DNA of 23,630 nucleotides, from assembly GCA_964607135.1 (NCBI GenBank), contig CAZSIV010000035.1, positions 1 through 23,630 of the forward strand. Direction: 5' to 3'. Below, piece after piece: positions 8,412 to 15,415 of the stretch. How positions within the stretch are numbered: position 1 is the first letter of the stretch; every line of letters begins with the position of its first letter. The notes beneath the pieces were generated by a model. It did no database searches and had not been told where the DNA came from. It saw only the letters and a program-made list of their open reading frames with translations. The translations under genes were made by a program, and so were the position numbers. The DNA is from Metaruminococcus_A sp964607135. Lineage in GTDB: Bacteria; Bacillota; Clostridia; Oscillospirales; Ruminococcaceae.

Positions 8412-8447
8412 GAAAAGTCTGGAGTACATTGCTCCGGACTTTTCTTT
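8412..8447 (+). terminator. Intrinsic terminator of tRNA-Gln
   Basis: GAAAAGTCTGGAG (8412-8424) pairs with 8432-8444 over 13 bp, with one T-G wobble and a 7-nt loop, followed by a T-rich tail. It begins two nt after the tRNA CCA. Confidence 0.8.
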
Positions 8448-8492
8448 ATAATTTTCGTACGGTCCGTTTTGAAGCCGATCTTTAAAATTGAA

Positions 8493-8533
8493 GAATACCG
8501 GTTGCTTGTTTGAGCAGTCGGTATTCTCTTTTT
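8493..8533 (+). terminator. Second intrinsic-terminator-like hairpin before the DUF362 gene
   Basis: GAATACCGGTTGCT (8493-8506) pairs with 8513-8526 over 14 bp (two G-T wobbles) around a 6-nt loop, followed by TCTTTTT. It may back up the tRNA terminator. It could also act as an attenuator, since it ends only 63 nt before the next start codon. Confidence 0.7.
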
Positions 8534-8596
8534 GATCTCGATTGGTGTTTTGGGCAGTGCGTAAATCGATTTTTAAAAGAAAGTGGGAATGCAGCA

Positions 8597-9724
8597 ATGA
8601 ACAAATCAACCGTTTATTTTACCGACATGCGCGCCCGTCCGGGGACGAATCTGCTCGACAAGTTAAAAAAACTGATGAAGGCAGCCGGCGCGGATACCAT
8701 CGATTTCAGCGGAAAATTCACAGCGATCAAAATCCACTTTGGAGAGCCGGGGAACCTTTCTTTCCTCCGGCCGAATTTTGCCAAGACGGTAGCCGATTAC
8801 ATAAAGGAGCGGGGAGGCGTCCCCTTCCTGACCGACTGCAATACCCTTTACGTCGGCCGCCGCAAAAACGCGCTTGATCATATGGATGCGGCTTATGAAA
8901 ACGGGTTTACTCCCTTTTCGACCGGATGCCATGTGATCATTGCAGACGGTTTGAAGGGCACCGACGAGGTGCTGGTTCCGGTCGAGGGCGGGGAATATGT
9001 AAAAGAGGCTCGGATCGGCCGCGCTGTGATGGATGCGGATATCATAATCTCCCTCAATCATTTTAAAGGGCATGAGCTCACCGGCTTCGGCGGCGCGATT
9101 AAAAACCTCGGAATGGGCTGCGGTTCCCGCGCGGGCAAAATGGAGCAGCACAACGATGGAAAGCCGCAGGTCGACCAGAGCCTTTGCAAAGGCTGCAAGA
9201 TGTGTGCAAAGAACTGTGCGCACGGTGCAATTTCGTTTGACGCGAAAAATAAAGCGTCGATCGACCACAATAAGTGCGTCGGCTGCGGCCGCTGCATCGG
9301 CTCCTGCTTTTTTGACGCGGTTTCCAATTCGAGCGGGAGCGCTGCCGAAAGGCTCGGGATGAAGATGGCGGAGTACGCGAAGGCCGTTGTGACCGGCCGC
9401 CCGCAGTTCCACATCAATATCGTCATGGACGTTTCGCCGTACTGCGACTGCCACGCGGAGAACGACGTGCCGATTATCCCGGATGTCGGGATGTTCGCTT
9501 CCTTCGACCCGGTTGCGCTGGATGTCGCCTGTGCCGATGCCTGCAACCGGCAGCCCGTCTGCAAGGGGAGCCTCCTCGACGAAAACCAGAATGCCCCCCA
9601 TTTCCACGATCACCACGACCATTTTGTCAATACGACGCCGGTAAGCGACTGGAAAACCTGCATGGAACACGCCGAAAAGATCGGCCTGGGCTCGCGGGAA
9701 TATGAGATCGTTACCGTGAAATAA
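8597..9724 (+). CDS. DUF362 protein with a two-[4Fe-4S] ferredoxin domain
   Basis: This 375-aa protein is a DUF362 domain (AIKIHFGEPGN near residues 45-55, ISLNHFKGHELTGFGGAIKN near 155-175) with a ferredoxin module inserted at about 190-240. The eight cluster ligands are Cys197/200/203/207 and Cys227/230/233/237, each set C-x2-C-x2-C-x3-C. Members of the family are cytoplasmic iron-sulfur proteins, common in anaerobes, with no established reaction. An electron-transfer role is inferred from the clusters. The frame stays open upstream to 8510, but that would start inside the hairpin at 8493-8533. ATG 8597 gives the usual N-terminus, although its SD is weak. No clear promoter is visible. Confidence 0.88.
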   Translation: MNKSTVYFTDMRARPGTNLLDKLKKLMKAAGADTIDFSGKFTAIKIHFGEPGNLSFLRPNFAKTVADYIKERGGVPFLTDCNTLYVGRRKNALDHMDAAYENGFTPFSTGCHVIIADGLKGTDEVLVPVEGGEYVKEARIGRAVMDADIIISLNHFKGHELTGFGGAIKNLGMGCGSRAGKMEQHNDGKPQVDQSLCKGCKMCAKNCAHGAISFDAKNKASIDHNKCVGCGRCIGSCFFDAVSNSSGSAAERLGMKMAEYAKAVVTGRPQFHINIVMDVSPYCDCHAENDVPIIPDVGMFASFDPVALDVACADACNRQPVCKGSLLDENQNAPHFHDHHDHFVNTTPVSDWKTCMEHAEKIGLGSREYEIVTVK

Positions 9725-9746
9725 GCTGCAAAAACAACAGATAGAC

Positions 9747-9782
9747 AAAATACCGCCGGCTTTTAGGCCAGGCGGTATTTTT
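9747..9782 (+). terminator. Intrinsic terminator of the DUF362 gene
   Basis: AAAATACCGCC (9747-9757) pairs with GGCGGTATTTT (9771-9781), with an inner GGC/GCC pairing and a T-rich 3' arm. The next promoter begins eight nt later. Confidence 0.85.
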
Positions 9783-9789
9783 GTACAAA

Positions 9790-9818
9790 TTGACACTTTT
9801 TCGGGAATCGGATATAAT
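9790..9818 (+). promoter_or_regulatory. Perfect-consensus sigma-A promoter
   Basis: TTGACA (9790-9795) and TATAAT (9813-9818) are separated by exactly 17 nt, matching consensus at all 12 positions. It drives the membrane-protein gene at 9862. The predicted transcription start near 9825 rules out reading-frame starts upstream of that point. Confidence 0.9.
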
Positions 9819-9861
9819 AAGTCCATTACCGTGTGCGCACGAAAAAAGGGGAGCCGATATT

Positions 9862-10437
9862 TTGAGTCTCGACAATGCTGTTTCAGCCCGTCCCAATGCC
9901 CTTGGAATGGGTGGAAAAATGTTGGTAAAAGTCCTTTTGGCGGATTTTTGTTGCTTTATCCTTGTGGTTTCCACCGCTTTTTTATTCATGTATCAGTGGC
10001 TGATCTGGCTGATGGCAATCATCTGCACGACGCTTCTGGTCGCTTTTCTCGCCGGGCCGATGAACAACCGCGGGCACCGGGACAGAGGATATTATGAAAG
10101 GAACAGCCAAAAGGCCGACCAATTTTACGGATTAAAGGCCGGTCTCATCGCCGCTCTACCGTTTTATCTGATGACGCTGGTCTCCGTGCTGATGATGCTG
10201 GGAATCCTCCCGGACTATTTTCTTCTTTACCGAGCTTTAAACAGCTTTTTTTGGCCCTTTATTTCCCTGATTGCCGGCGCAATCGGCGTCGTGGATTTTC
10301 CCTGGTACTTCTTCGGCCTCTTTTTCCTGCTCCAGTCGGTGATCCCGCTGACCTGTCATATTTCGTATACGCTGGGGTTGAAGGATATCGTCCTATCGGA
10401 CCGGATCCTCTACCAGCGGAACAAAAAGAAAAAATAA
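9862..10437 (+). CDS. Conserved multi-pass membrane protein of unknown function
   Basis: I do not recognise the family. The 191-aa reading starts at TTG 9862, eight nt after AAAAGGGGAG. The frame is open back to 9781, but those codons overlap the promoter and cannot be in the mRNA. Hydrophobic segments lie at about 20-45 and 45-65, 110-135, and 145-185. Between them is a charged loop (NNRGHRDRGYYERNSQKAD), and the tail is basic (RNKKKK). It is probably an inner-membrane protein with four to five helices. It has a very strong promoter of its own. The cwlD-like gene follows after 64 nt with no terminator, so the two may be cotranscribed. Confidence 0.75.
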   Translation: MSLDNAVSARPNALGMGGKMLVKVLLADFCCFILVVSTAFLFMYQWLIWLMAIICTTLLVAFLAGPMNNRGHRDRGYYERNSQKADQFYGLKAGLIAALPFYLMTLVSVLMMLGILPDYFLLYRALNSFFWPFISLIAGAIGVVDFPWYFFGLFFLLQSVIPLTCHISYTLGLKDIVLSDRILYQRNKKKK

Positions 10438-10501
10438 GAGCATAACCGCCCCGGCCCGATTCATAGATATGAACATAGAAAAATCGTGATGGGTGGCCGG
10501 T

Positions 10502-11212
10502 ATGAGGAGAGAACTGTTTCGAAAAGCCGCAGTCTTGGCCGCAATCCTGCTGGCGGCTTTTTTTCTTATCATTACAGTGGTGCATTTGGAGATGACAGCG
10601 CCTGTGGTGGGGGATATTTCGTCTGTCCGCACCATAGTGATCGATCCGGGGCACGGCGGCGCGGACGGTGGTGCCGTTGGCTACAGCGGCAGCATCGAAA
10701 AGGGCCTGAATCTCAGCATTTCCCTCAAACTGCGGGCTCTTTTGCAGGCGTGCGGATTTCAGGTGGTTATGACGCGGGAAGACGACCGTTCCATCCACGA
10801 TGAAAGCGCAGGAACGATCGGCGAGCAAAAGCGTTCCGATCTTTACAACCGCTTGGCAATCTATAACAGCGATCCGACCGCGCTGGTGGTCTCGGTTCAC
10901 TTAAATCAATACGGCGACTCTTCCTGCAAAGGGGCACAGGTCTTTTACAGCCCCAACGTGAGCGAATCCAAGGAGTTGGCGCAGTCGGTACAGTCTTCGT
11001 TTAAGCAGCTGCTCCAGCCGGAAAACGAGCGGATGATTAAGCCGGCTGAAAGCAATCTCTTTCTTTTATTCCACTCGGAGGTGCCGGCGATCCTGTGCGA
11101 GTGCGGTTTTGTTTCCAATCCCGGGGAGGAAGCGCTGCTGATGGACGACGAATACCAGACGAAGGTGGCGTTTGCCATTTTGACTGGGCTGATGGATTAT
11201 TTGGTCGGATGA
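10502..11212 (+). CDS. cwlD: N-acetylmuramoyl-L-alanine amidase, CwlD-like
   Basis: This is an Amidase_3 zinc enzyme that cuts the amide bond between muramic acid and the stem peptide. It is 236 aa from ATG 10502; GTG at 10493 would add three residues. A membrane anchor or signal segment lies at about 9-29. The zinc ligands and catalytic Glu are visible: His51 (DPGHGG), Glu66 (SIEKGLN), His133 (SVHLN), Glu200 (CECGFVSN). Size, membrane anchor and lack of wall-binding repeats fit CwlD, which helps form muramic delta-lactam in spore cortex. A vegetative amidase is the alternative. The SD is poor (GGGTGG). radA starts 13 nt downstream. Confidence 0.85.
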   Translation: MRRELFRKAAVLAAILLAAFFLIITVVHLEMTAPVVGDISSVRTIVIDPGHGGADGGAVGYSGSIEKGLNLSISLKLRALLQACGFQVVMTREDDRSIHDESAGTIGEQKRSDLYNRLAIYNSDPTALVVSVHLNQYGDSSCKGAQVFYSPNVSESKELAQSVQSSFKQLLQPENERMIKPAESNLFLLFHSEVPAILCECGFVSNPGEEALLMDDEYQTKVAFAILTGLMDYLVG

Positions 11213-11224
11213 CAGGGGGAAACG

Positions 11225-12610
11225 ATGGCAAAAACAAAGGAAGTTTATGTTTGTACGAACTGCGGGTTCGAGACCGCGAAGTGGAATGGGCGCTGCCCTT
11301 CCTGCAATGAATGGAACACCTTTGAGATGCAGGTGCAGGCGGTTGCGTCTGCGAAGGGGAACAGCAGGATATCTGCGGCTCCTCTTTCGGGTGCGGCCGC
11401 TCCTGTCCGCATTTCGGAGATCGACACCGAGGACGAGGTTCGCTATCACACCGGGCTCAAGGAGTTCGACCGCGTGCTGGGCGGGGGAATCGTCAAGGGG
11501 TCGATCAACCTTTTGAGCGGTGCGCCCGGCATCGGAAAATCCACCCTGCTTTTACAGATCTGTGAGTTTTTGGGGCGGAACTACAGGATCTTATATGTAT
11601 CGGGGGAAGAATCGGTCCGTCAGCTCAAGCTGCGGGCGCAGCGCCTCGGGGTGGAGAGCGATAACCTTTACATCGTCTCTCAGACTGATGTGGATACGGT
11701 AATCCACACGGTTGTGACCCAGAAGCCGGATCTCGTGATGATCGACTCGATCCAGACCATGAATCTCGCCCAGGTGACTTCCTCCGCGGGCAGCGTCACT
11801 CAGGTGAGGGAGTGCACCTCCGCCCTGATGCGGACGGCGAAGTCGGAGGAAATCCCGATGTTCGTCGTCGGCCATATCAACAAAGACGGGGCGATTGCAG
11901 GCCCGAAGGTGCTCGAGCACATCGTTGATGCGGTGCTCTATTTCGAGGGGGACCGCAATCTCGCCTACCGGATTCTGCGCGCTGTGAAAAACCGGTATGG
12001 CTCCACCAACGAAATCGGAATGTTCGAGATGCTGGACACCGGCTTGACCGAAGTGGAGAACCCTTCTATGATGCTTCTCGCCGACCGGCCCGTCGGCGTG
12101 AGCGGCACCTGCGCCGCCTGCGTGATGGAGGGAAGCCGGCCGATTATGGCGGAAGTTCAGGCGCTGGTGACCAAAACCGGCTTCGGCACGCCCCGCAGGA
12201 TGGCGGCGGGGTTTGACTACAACCGGATGTCGCTGATCCTGGCCGTTTTGGAAAAACGTGCGGGTTATTTCTTCGGCGCGCTTGACGTTTACGTCAATAT
12301 CGTCGGCGGACTCCGTCTGGAAGAACCGGCCGCTGACCTTTCCATTGCGCTGGCGCTGGTGTCGAGTCTGAGGGACAAGCCGCTTCCGGAGGGGCTTCTC
12401 GCTTTCGGGGAGCTGGGGCTCGCGGGTGAAATCCGGACGGCGTCGAATCTTTTGCAGCGGATTAAAGAGGCGCAGAGGCTCGGTTTTACCCAGTGCCTTG
12501 TACCGCGGCAGGCTTTGAAGGCTCTTTCCGCAATTTCCGGCTTGGACGGGATAGAGCTGATAGGGGTGAGCAGTTTAAAGCAGGCGGTTGCAGTCGCGTT
12601 TCCCGGTTAA
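11225..12610 (+). CDS. radA: DNA repair protein RadA (branch-migration ATPase)
   Basis: RadA (Sms) is a DnaB-like/RecA-fold ATPase that drives branch migration during recombination repair. It is 461 aa. The N-terminal zinc finger has Cys10, Cys13, Cys24 and Cys27. Walker A GAPGIGKST begins at Gly99. The diagnostic RadA motif KNRYGS is at 255-260. The C-terminal Lon-protease-like domain (VNIVGGLRLEEPAADLSIAL) is complete. SD AGGGGGAA precedes ATG 11225. The gene ends four bases past the stop of the convergent small gene 12607-12780. Confidence 0.97.
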   Translation: MAKTKEVYVCTNCGFETAKWNGRCPSCNEWNTFEMQVQAVASAKGNSRISAAPLSGAAAPVRISEIDTEDEVRYHTGLKEFDRVLGGGIVKGSINLLSGAPGIGKSTLLLQICEFLGRNYRILYVSGEESVRQLKLRAQRLGVESDNLYIVSQTDVDTVIHTVVTQKPDLVMIDSIQTMNLAQVTSSAGSVTQVRECTSALMRTAKSEEIPMFVVGHINKDGAIAGPKVLEHIVDAVLYFEGDRNLAYRILRAVKNRYGSTNEIGMFEMLDTGLTEVENPSMMLLADRPVGVSGTCAACVMEGSRPIMAEVQALVTKTGFGTPRRMAAGFDYNRMSLILAVLEKRAGYFFGALDVYVNIVGGLRLEEPAADLSIALALVSSLRDKPLPEGLLAFGELGLAGEIRTASNLLQRIKEAQRLGFTQCLVPRQALKALSAISGLDGIELIGVSSLKQAVAVAFPG

Positions 12611-12780
12611 CCCTTTGAGACGGGGGCGCTTTGCCCGCCCGTTGTTTTTTCTGCTTGTTTTATCGGGACAAAATAGCCGCAGCCTTGCTCTGTGCTCGCG
12701 GTTGGAGCGGTAATCCGCTCTAATGTACAAACTCCTTCGGACTGATGAGCGCAGGGCTTGCTGCACCAAATCAGGTTCAT
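12607..12780 (-). CDS. Small cysteine-rich protein of a clostridial family (DUF1540-like spacing)
   Basis: This 57-aa product has the pattern C6-x3-C10-x-H12 ... C18 ... C34 (WCSKPCAHQSEGVCTLERI, later GCGYF). This matches a family of small clostridial Cys-rich proteins that I know only by pattern. The layout resembles DUF1540, in which the Cys may bind metal. GTG 12789 is possible, but ATG 12780 has GAGGTG (12792-12787) six nt upstream and is preferred. The tail after GYF is encoded by the radA terminator and looks unconserved. The 3' end overlaps radA by four bases in convergent orientation. The function is unknown. Confidence 0.65.
   Translation of the reverse strand: MNLIWCSKPCAHQSEGVCTLERITAPTASTEQGCGYFVPIKQAEKTTGGQSAPVSKG
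12620..12650 (+). terminator. Intrinsic terminator of radA
   Basis: A GC-rich stem (ACGGGGGC 12620-12627 against GCCCGCCCGT 12633-12642, with a small bulge) is followed by TTGTTTTTT. It lies inside the 3' end of the convergent small gene. Confidence 0.75.
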
Positions 12781-12834
12781 TGGAAACACCTCGGTTCAAA
12801 AATGGAGATGGTCGTCTTGCTTTAGTTTATTTCT

Positions 12835-12867
12835 TCAGTTTTGATTTATTCGAAAAATCAAAACTGA
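12835..12867. repeat. 13-bp perfect inverted repeat, AT-rich
   Basis: TCAGTTTTGATTT (12835-12847) is the exact complement of 12855-12867 around ATTCGAA. Neither side carries a T tract, so it is not an intrinsic terminator. On the minus strand it lies in the leader or promoter zone of the small Cys-rich gene and could be an operator or leader structure. Confidence 0.55.
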
Positions 12868-12939
12868 GCAGCCAAAACAAAGGATGACTTTAATCGAGGT
12901 TCTCAGATAAAAATTTTTTGAAATAACTGAGCCGCGTAT

Positions 12940-12975
12940 ATGGATACCGTTTTAAAAGGAGCGGTATCCATTTTA
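12940..12975 (+). terminator. Orphan terminator-like hairpin in the radA-pucR gap
   Basis: ATGGATACCG (12940-12949) pairs perfectly with 12962-12971 around a 12-nt loop, followed by TTTTAAT. No plus-strand gene lies directly upstream, so it may end a short RNA or be a relic. Confidence 0.5.
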
Positions 12976-13042
12976 ATAAAAGCCTGTCCTGTCATCTGGT
13001 TCAAACAGACCTGCGTTCAGCGGGAGCATACCGACTTGCATT

Positions 13043-13277
13043 ATGGTAGAAAGATTTTTAAAAATCGCTTTTTGGTCTCCGCAGAACAGGAGATTTGGCG
13101 GTCATATGATGGAATTTAAAACCGTTGCAGGAATGATTCGGGCCATTGGCAAGCAAAATATAAATACGGCTTTCCTTCCTTTTACCGCCATTTGAGGACG
13201 GAGCTGTGAAGAATCATCTCAGCTTTTTGAATGCTCTGGAGCCGCTTGTTCCCGCTGATCCGCAGGGAATTATCTGA
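13043..13277 (+). pseudogene. Possible decayed coding remnant
   Basis: ATG 13043 opens a 50-codon frame without an SD, ending at 13195. A second frame overlaps its end and reads PPFEDGAVKNHLSFLNAL, then EPLVPADPQGII, to a stop at 13277. The second part looks like the natural end of a protein. Together they might be one frameshifted gene fragment. I do not recognise a family, and chance open frames would also explain this. Confidence 0.2.
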
Positions 13278-13370
13278 TTTTCAAAAAATGAATGAAATAA
13301 ATTGGGGCTGAATAAAGCTGAAAAATATTGCCAGCCTTGTGTTCACCTTTTATTAACATATTGAGGGTTA

Positions 13371-13397
13371 TGATATGTTACAATTTGTAACATATCA
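13371..13397. promoter_or_regulatory. 27-bp perfect palindrome, operator-like
   Basis: TGATATGTTACAA (13371-13383) is the exact complement of 13385-13397 around a single central T13384. The size and symmetry fit a dimeric TetR- or GntR-type repressor. It lies 85 bp upstream of the pucR -35, and no T tract follows. I cannot name the regulator. Confidence 0.6.
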
Positions 13398-13481
13398 CGG
13401 CGATTGATCGTTCCGGTTAGGTTCATGAGACAAATTTTTTGTCAACACAACAAATTCAGACAGGTTTTTCTCCGCAGGTTG

Positions 13482-13510
13482 TTGCAAAATGTCGAGGTAT
13501 TATGTAAAAT
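13482..13510 (+). promoter_or_regulatory. Sigma-A promoter of the PucR-ftsEX locus
   Basis: TTGCAA (13482-13487), a 17-nt spacer and TAAAAT (13505-13510) match 4/6 and 5/6. Start near 13517 places the ATG 13552 with its AGAGGGG SD in the mRNA and makes the upstream in-frame TTG at 13516 unlikely. Confidence 0.7.
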
Positions 13511-13551
13511 AGGATTTGAATTGTATTATTTATGATAAGAGGGGATCAATT

Positions 13552-14637
13552 ATGTCGAATCGGTTGTTTCAGGGTGTTGTCCATCAGATGAGAGATACGG
13601 TTGACCGTGTCATTGGCGTTGTAGACGATCAGGCTACGATTATCGCATGCAGCGAGCTTTCCCGTATAGGCATTACCAATGAGCTCATTTCGTTTGAAAT
13701 TACGGGGGGGCATGACGTTTTTGTGCGCGACGGTTACACCTATAAGCCGTTCGGCTCGCACATCAAGCCGGATTTTGCCGTTTTTGTCGAAGGTACGGAT
13801 GATGCGGCGTCCAAGTACGCGCAGATTCTCGCCGTTTCGCTTTCCAGCATCAAGCAGTATTACGACGAAAAATATGACCGCAACAATTTCATCAAAAACG
13901 TTGTGCTGGACAATATCCTTCCGGGTGACATCTATGTAAAGGCGAGGGAGCTCCATTTTAATACGGAAGTCAGCCGTGTCGCGCTTCTGATCCGCATCAC
14001 GTCCTCCCACGAGGTTTCGGCCTATGATGTGATCCAGAATCTTTTTCCGGATAAGCAGAAGGATTTTGTCTTCAATATCAGCGAAAGCGATATCGTTCTG
14101 ATCAAGGAGATCAAATCGACGATCGAATCCAAAGATCTGGAAAAGCTCGCTTATTCGATCATCGATACGCTGTCCAGCGAGTTTTACACCAAGGCGGTCG
14201 TTGGGATCGGAACTGCGGTCGTCGGCGTGAAGGATCTTGCGCATTCGTTTAAGGAAGCGCAGATTTCTTTAGAGGTCGGTAAGGTCTTCGACACCGACAA
14301 AGCGGTTGTCAGCTACGACAACCTGGGAATCGCCCGGTTGATTTACCAGCTTCCGACCACCCTTTGCGACACTTTTTTGAGGGAGGTTTTCAAACGGGGT
14401 TCGATCGAGTCGCTCGACTATGAAACCCTGTTCACCATCCAGAAATTTTTTGAAAACAACCTGAATGTCTCCGAGACTTCGAGGAAGCTGTTTGTCCACC
14501 GAAATACGCTGGTCTACCGCTTGGAAAAGATCAAAAAGCTGACCGGCTTGGATCTGCGTGAATTTGACCATGCGATCGTTTTCAAGATCGCGCTGATGGT
14601 CAAAAAATATCTGACGGCGAATCCGGTTAAGTTTTAA
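13552..14637 (+). CDS. PucR/CdaR-type helix-turn-helix regulator
   Basis: This 361-aa protein has a variable N-terminal sensor region. Residues 1-110 resemble the sugar-diacid-recognition domain of CdaR (RVIGVVDDQATIIACSELSR). A GGDEF-like linker of the PucR/CdaR family probably fills the middle. A C-terminal PucR-type HTH lies near 290-355 (NVSETSRKLFVHRNTLVYRL begins at 305). The ligand is unknown, and sugar-diacid specificity should not be assumed. The start ATG 13552 has a good SD, eight nt upstream. ftsE follows after 73 nt without a visible promoter, so the regulator may head the ftsEX operon. Confidence 0.85.
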   Translation: MSNRLFQGVVHQMRDTVDRVIGVVDDQATIIACSELSRIGITNELISFEITGGHDVFVRDGYTYKPFGSHIKPDFAVFVEGTDDAASKYAQILAVSLSSIKQYYDEKYDRNNFIKNVVLDNILPGDIYVKARELHFNTEVSRVALLIRITSSHEVSAYDVIQNLFPDKQKDFVFNISESDIVLIKEIKSTIESKDLEKLAYSIIDTLSSEFYTKAVVGIGTAVVGVKDLAHSFKEAQISLEVGKVFDTDKAVVSYDNLGIARLIYQLPTTLCDTFLREVFKRGSIESLDYETLFTIQKFFENNLNVSETSRKLFVHRNTLVYRLEKIKKLTGLDLREFDHAIVFKIALMVKKYLTANPVKF

Positions 14638-14645
14638 CCGGATTC
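14619..14645 (+). repeat. 12-bp perfect hairpin over the PucR-type gene's stop codon
   Basis: GAATCCGGTTAA (14619-14630) pairs perfectly with 14634-14645 around a 3-nt loop. The TAA stop (14635-14637) lies in the 3' arm. There is no T tract, so it is more likely an mRNA processing or stability element than an intrinsic terminator. Confidence 0.5.
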
Positions 14646-14710
14646 CCTTGCGGCATCGACAGGATGAGTAAGACAAAAGCGAATGATTTTTTGAATTGTG
14701 GTGCATGGTT

Positions 14711-15415
14711 ATGATTAATTTTACAGACGTTTCCTTTGGATATGGAAACGGAAATATGGTGCTGAAAAACATCAACTTAAAAGTTGATGCCGGGGAATTC
14801 GCCTTTGTCGTAGGTTCGTCCGGCGCGGGGAAGAGCTCGCTGTTTAAACTGATCCTGCGGGAGGTTCTTCCTGCCGAGGGCTCCGTTGTTGTCAATGGAT
14901 ATGACTTAAAGCGGCTGAAAAAAAGGGAAATCCCGAATTTCCGCCGGTCGATCGGGGTGGTGTTTCAGGATTTCCGCCTTATCCCCAGCATGACGGTGTT
15001 TGACAACGTGGCGTTCAGCCTGCGGGCGACCGATTCTTCGCGGCGGTTTATCCGCAATCAGGTTCCCTATGTTTTAGACTTGATGGGGCTGGTGCACAAG
15101 GCAAAAAACTATCCCGACGAGCTCTCCGGAGGCGAGCAGCAGAGGGTGGCTTTGGCGCGTGCACTGGTGAACGATCCGCCCTTGATTATAGCGGATGAGC
15201 CCACCGGCAACATCGATCCTGAATTGTCCTATGAAATTGTAGAACTCCTGCGTGAAATCAATAAATGCGGGACCACGATCCTGATGGTGACCCATGAGCA
15301 CGATTTGGTTCGTTACTTCGGGGGGCGTACCATCACAGTGGAAAACGGAAGTATTGTTTTTGATAACTATGTAGGAGGAAGCCATGAGAGCCAACAGCTT
15401 CAAATATCTCGTTAA
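14711..15415 (+). CDS. ftsE: Cell-division ABC transporter ATP-binding protein FtsE
   Basis: FtsE is the ATPase of the FtsEX complex, which works not as a pump but as a switch for peptidoglycan hydrolases at the membrane. Walker A GSSGAGKS is at 35-42, signature LSGGEQQR at 138-145, and Walker B LIIADEP at 158-164. The Q-loop region reads VVFQDFRLIPS. The protein is 234 aa from ATG 14711, giving the family N-terminus MINFTDVSF. ATG 14705 and TTG 14696 are also in frame, and no start has a strong SD. The C-terminus is extended because the frame continues 32 nt into ftsX, which suggests translational coupling. Confidence 0.95.
   Translation: MINFTDVSFGYGNGNMVLKNINLKVDAGEFAFVVGSSGAGKSSLFKLILREVLPAEGSVVVNGYDLKRLKKREIPNFRRSIGVVFQDFRLIPSMTVFDNVAFSLRATDSSRRFIRNQVPYVLDLMGLVHKAKNYPDELSGGEQQRVALARALVNDPPLIIADEPTGNIDPELSYEIVELLREINKCGTTILMVTHEHDLVRYFGGRTITVENGSIVFDNYVGGSHESQQLQISR

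Larger units (their letters stand above)
12790..13551. other. Long noncoding interval between the Cys-rich gene and the PucR-type gene
   Basis: About 760 bases contain no supported full gene. They hold two hairpins (12835-12867, 12940-12975), a possible decayed coding segment (13043-13277), a 27-bp palindrome (13371-13397), a GACAAA/TTTGTC dyad near 13428-13442, and the pucR promoter (13482-13510). Confidence 0.6.

Noticed and set aside
8376..8609. 77-codon minus-strand frame ending in GVEGFEPSE
   Set aside because: Its end is the antisense of tRNA-Gln, a known annotation artefact, and the rest runs antisense through two terminators.
9781..9861. Longer N-terminus for the membrane protein (start at 9781)
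   Set aside because: Those codons overlap the perfect promoter and would lie upstream of the transcription start. TTG 9862 has a strong SD.
8106..9956. GGCGGATTTTT(T)GTTGCTTT at about 8108 and again at about 9939
   Set aside because: The copies differ by an indel in a T run. One lies inside a coding sequence and the other in noncoding DNA, so chance similarity of low-complexity sequence is the simplest reading.
12835..12867. Inverted repeat as a radA or small-gene terminator
   Set aside because: Neither strand has a T tract after the stem, and radA already has a good terminator at 12620-12650.
13516..13551. Upstream TTG start for the PucR-type gene
   Set aside because: It coincides with the predicted transcription start and has no SD, while ATG 13552 has AGAGGGG.
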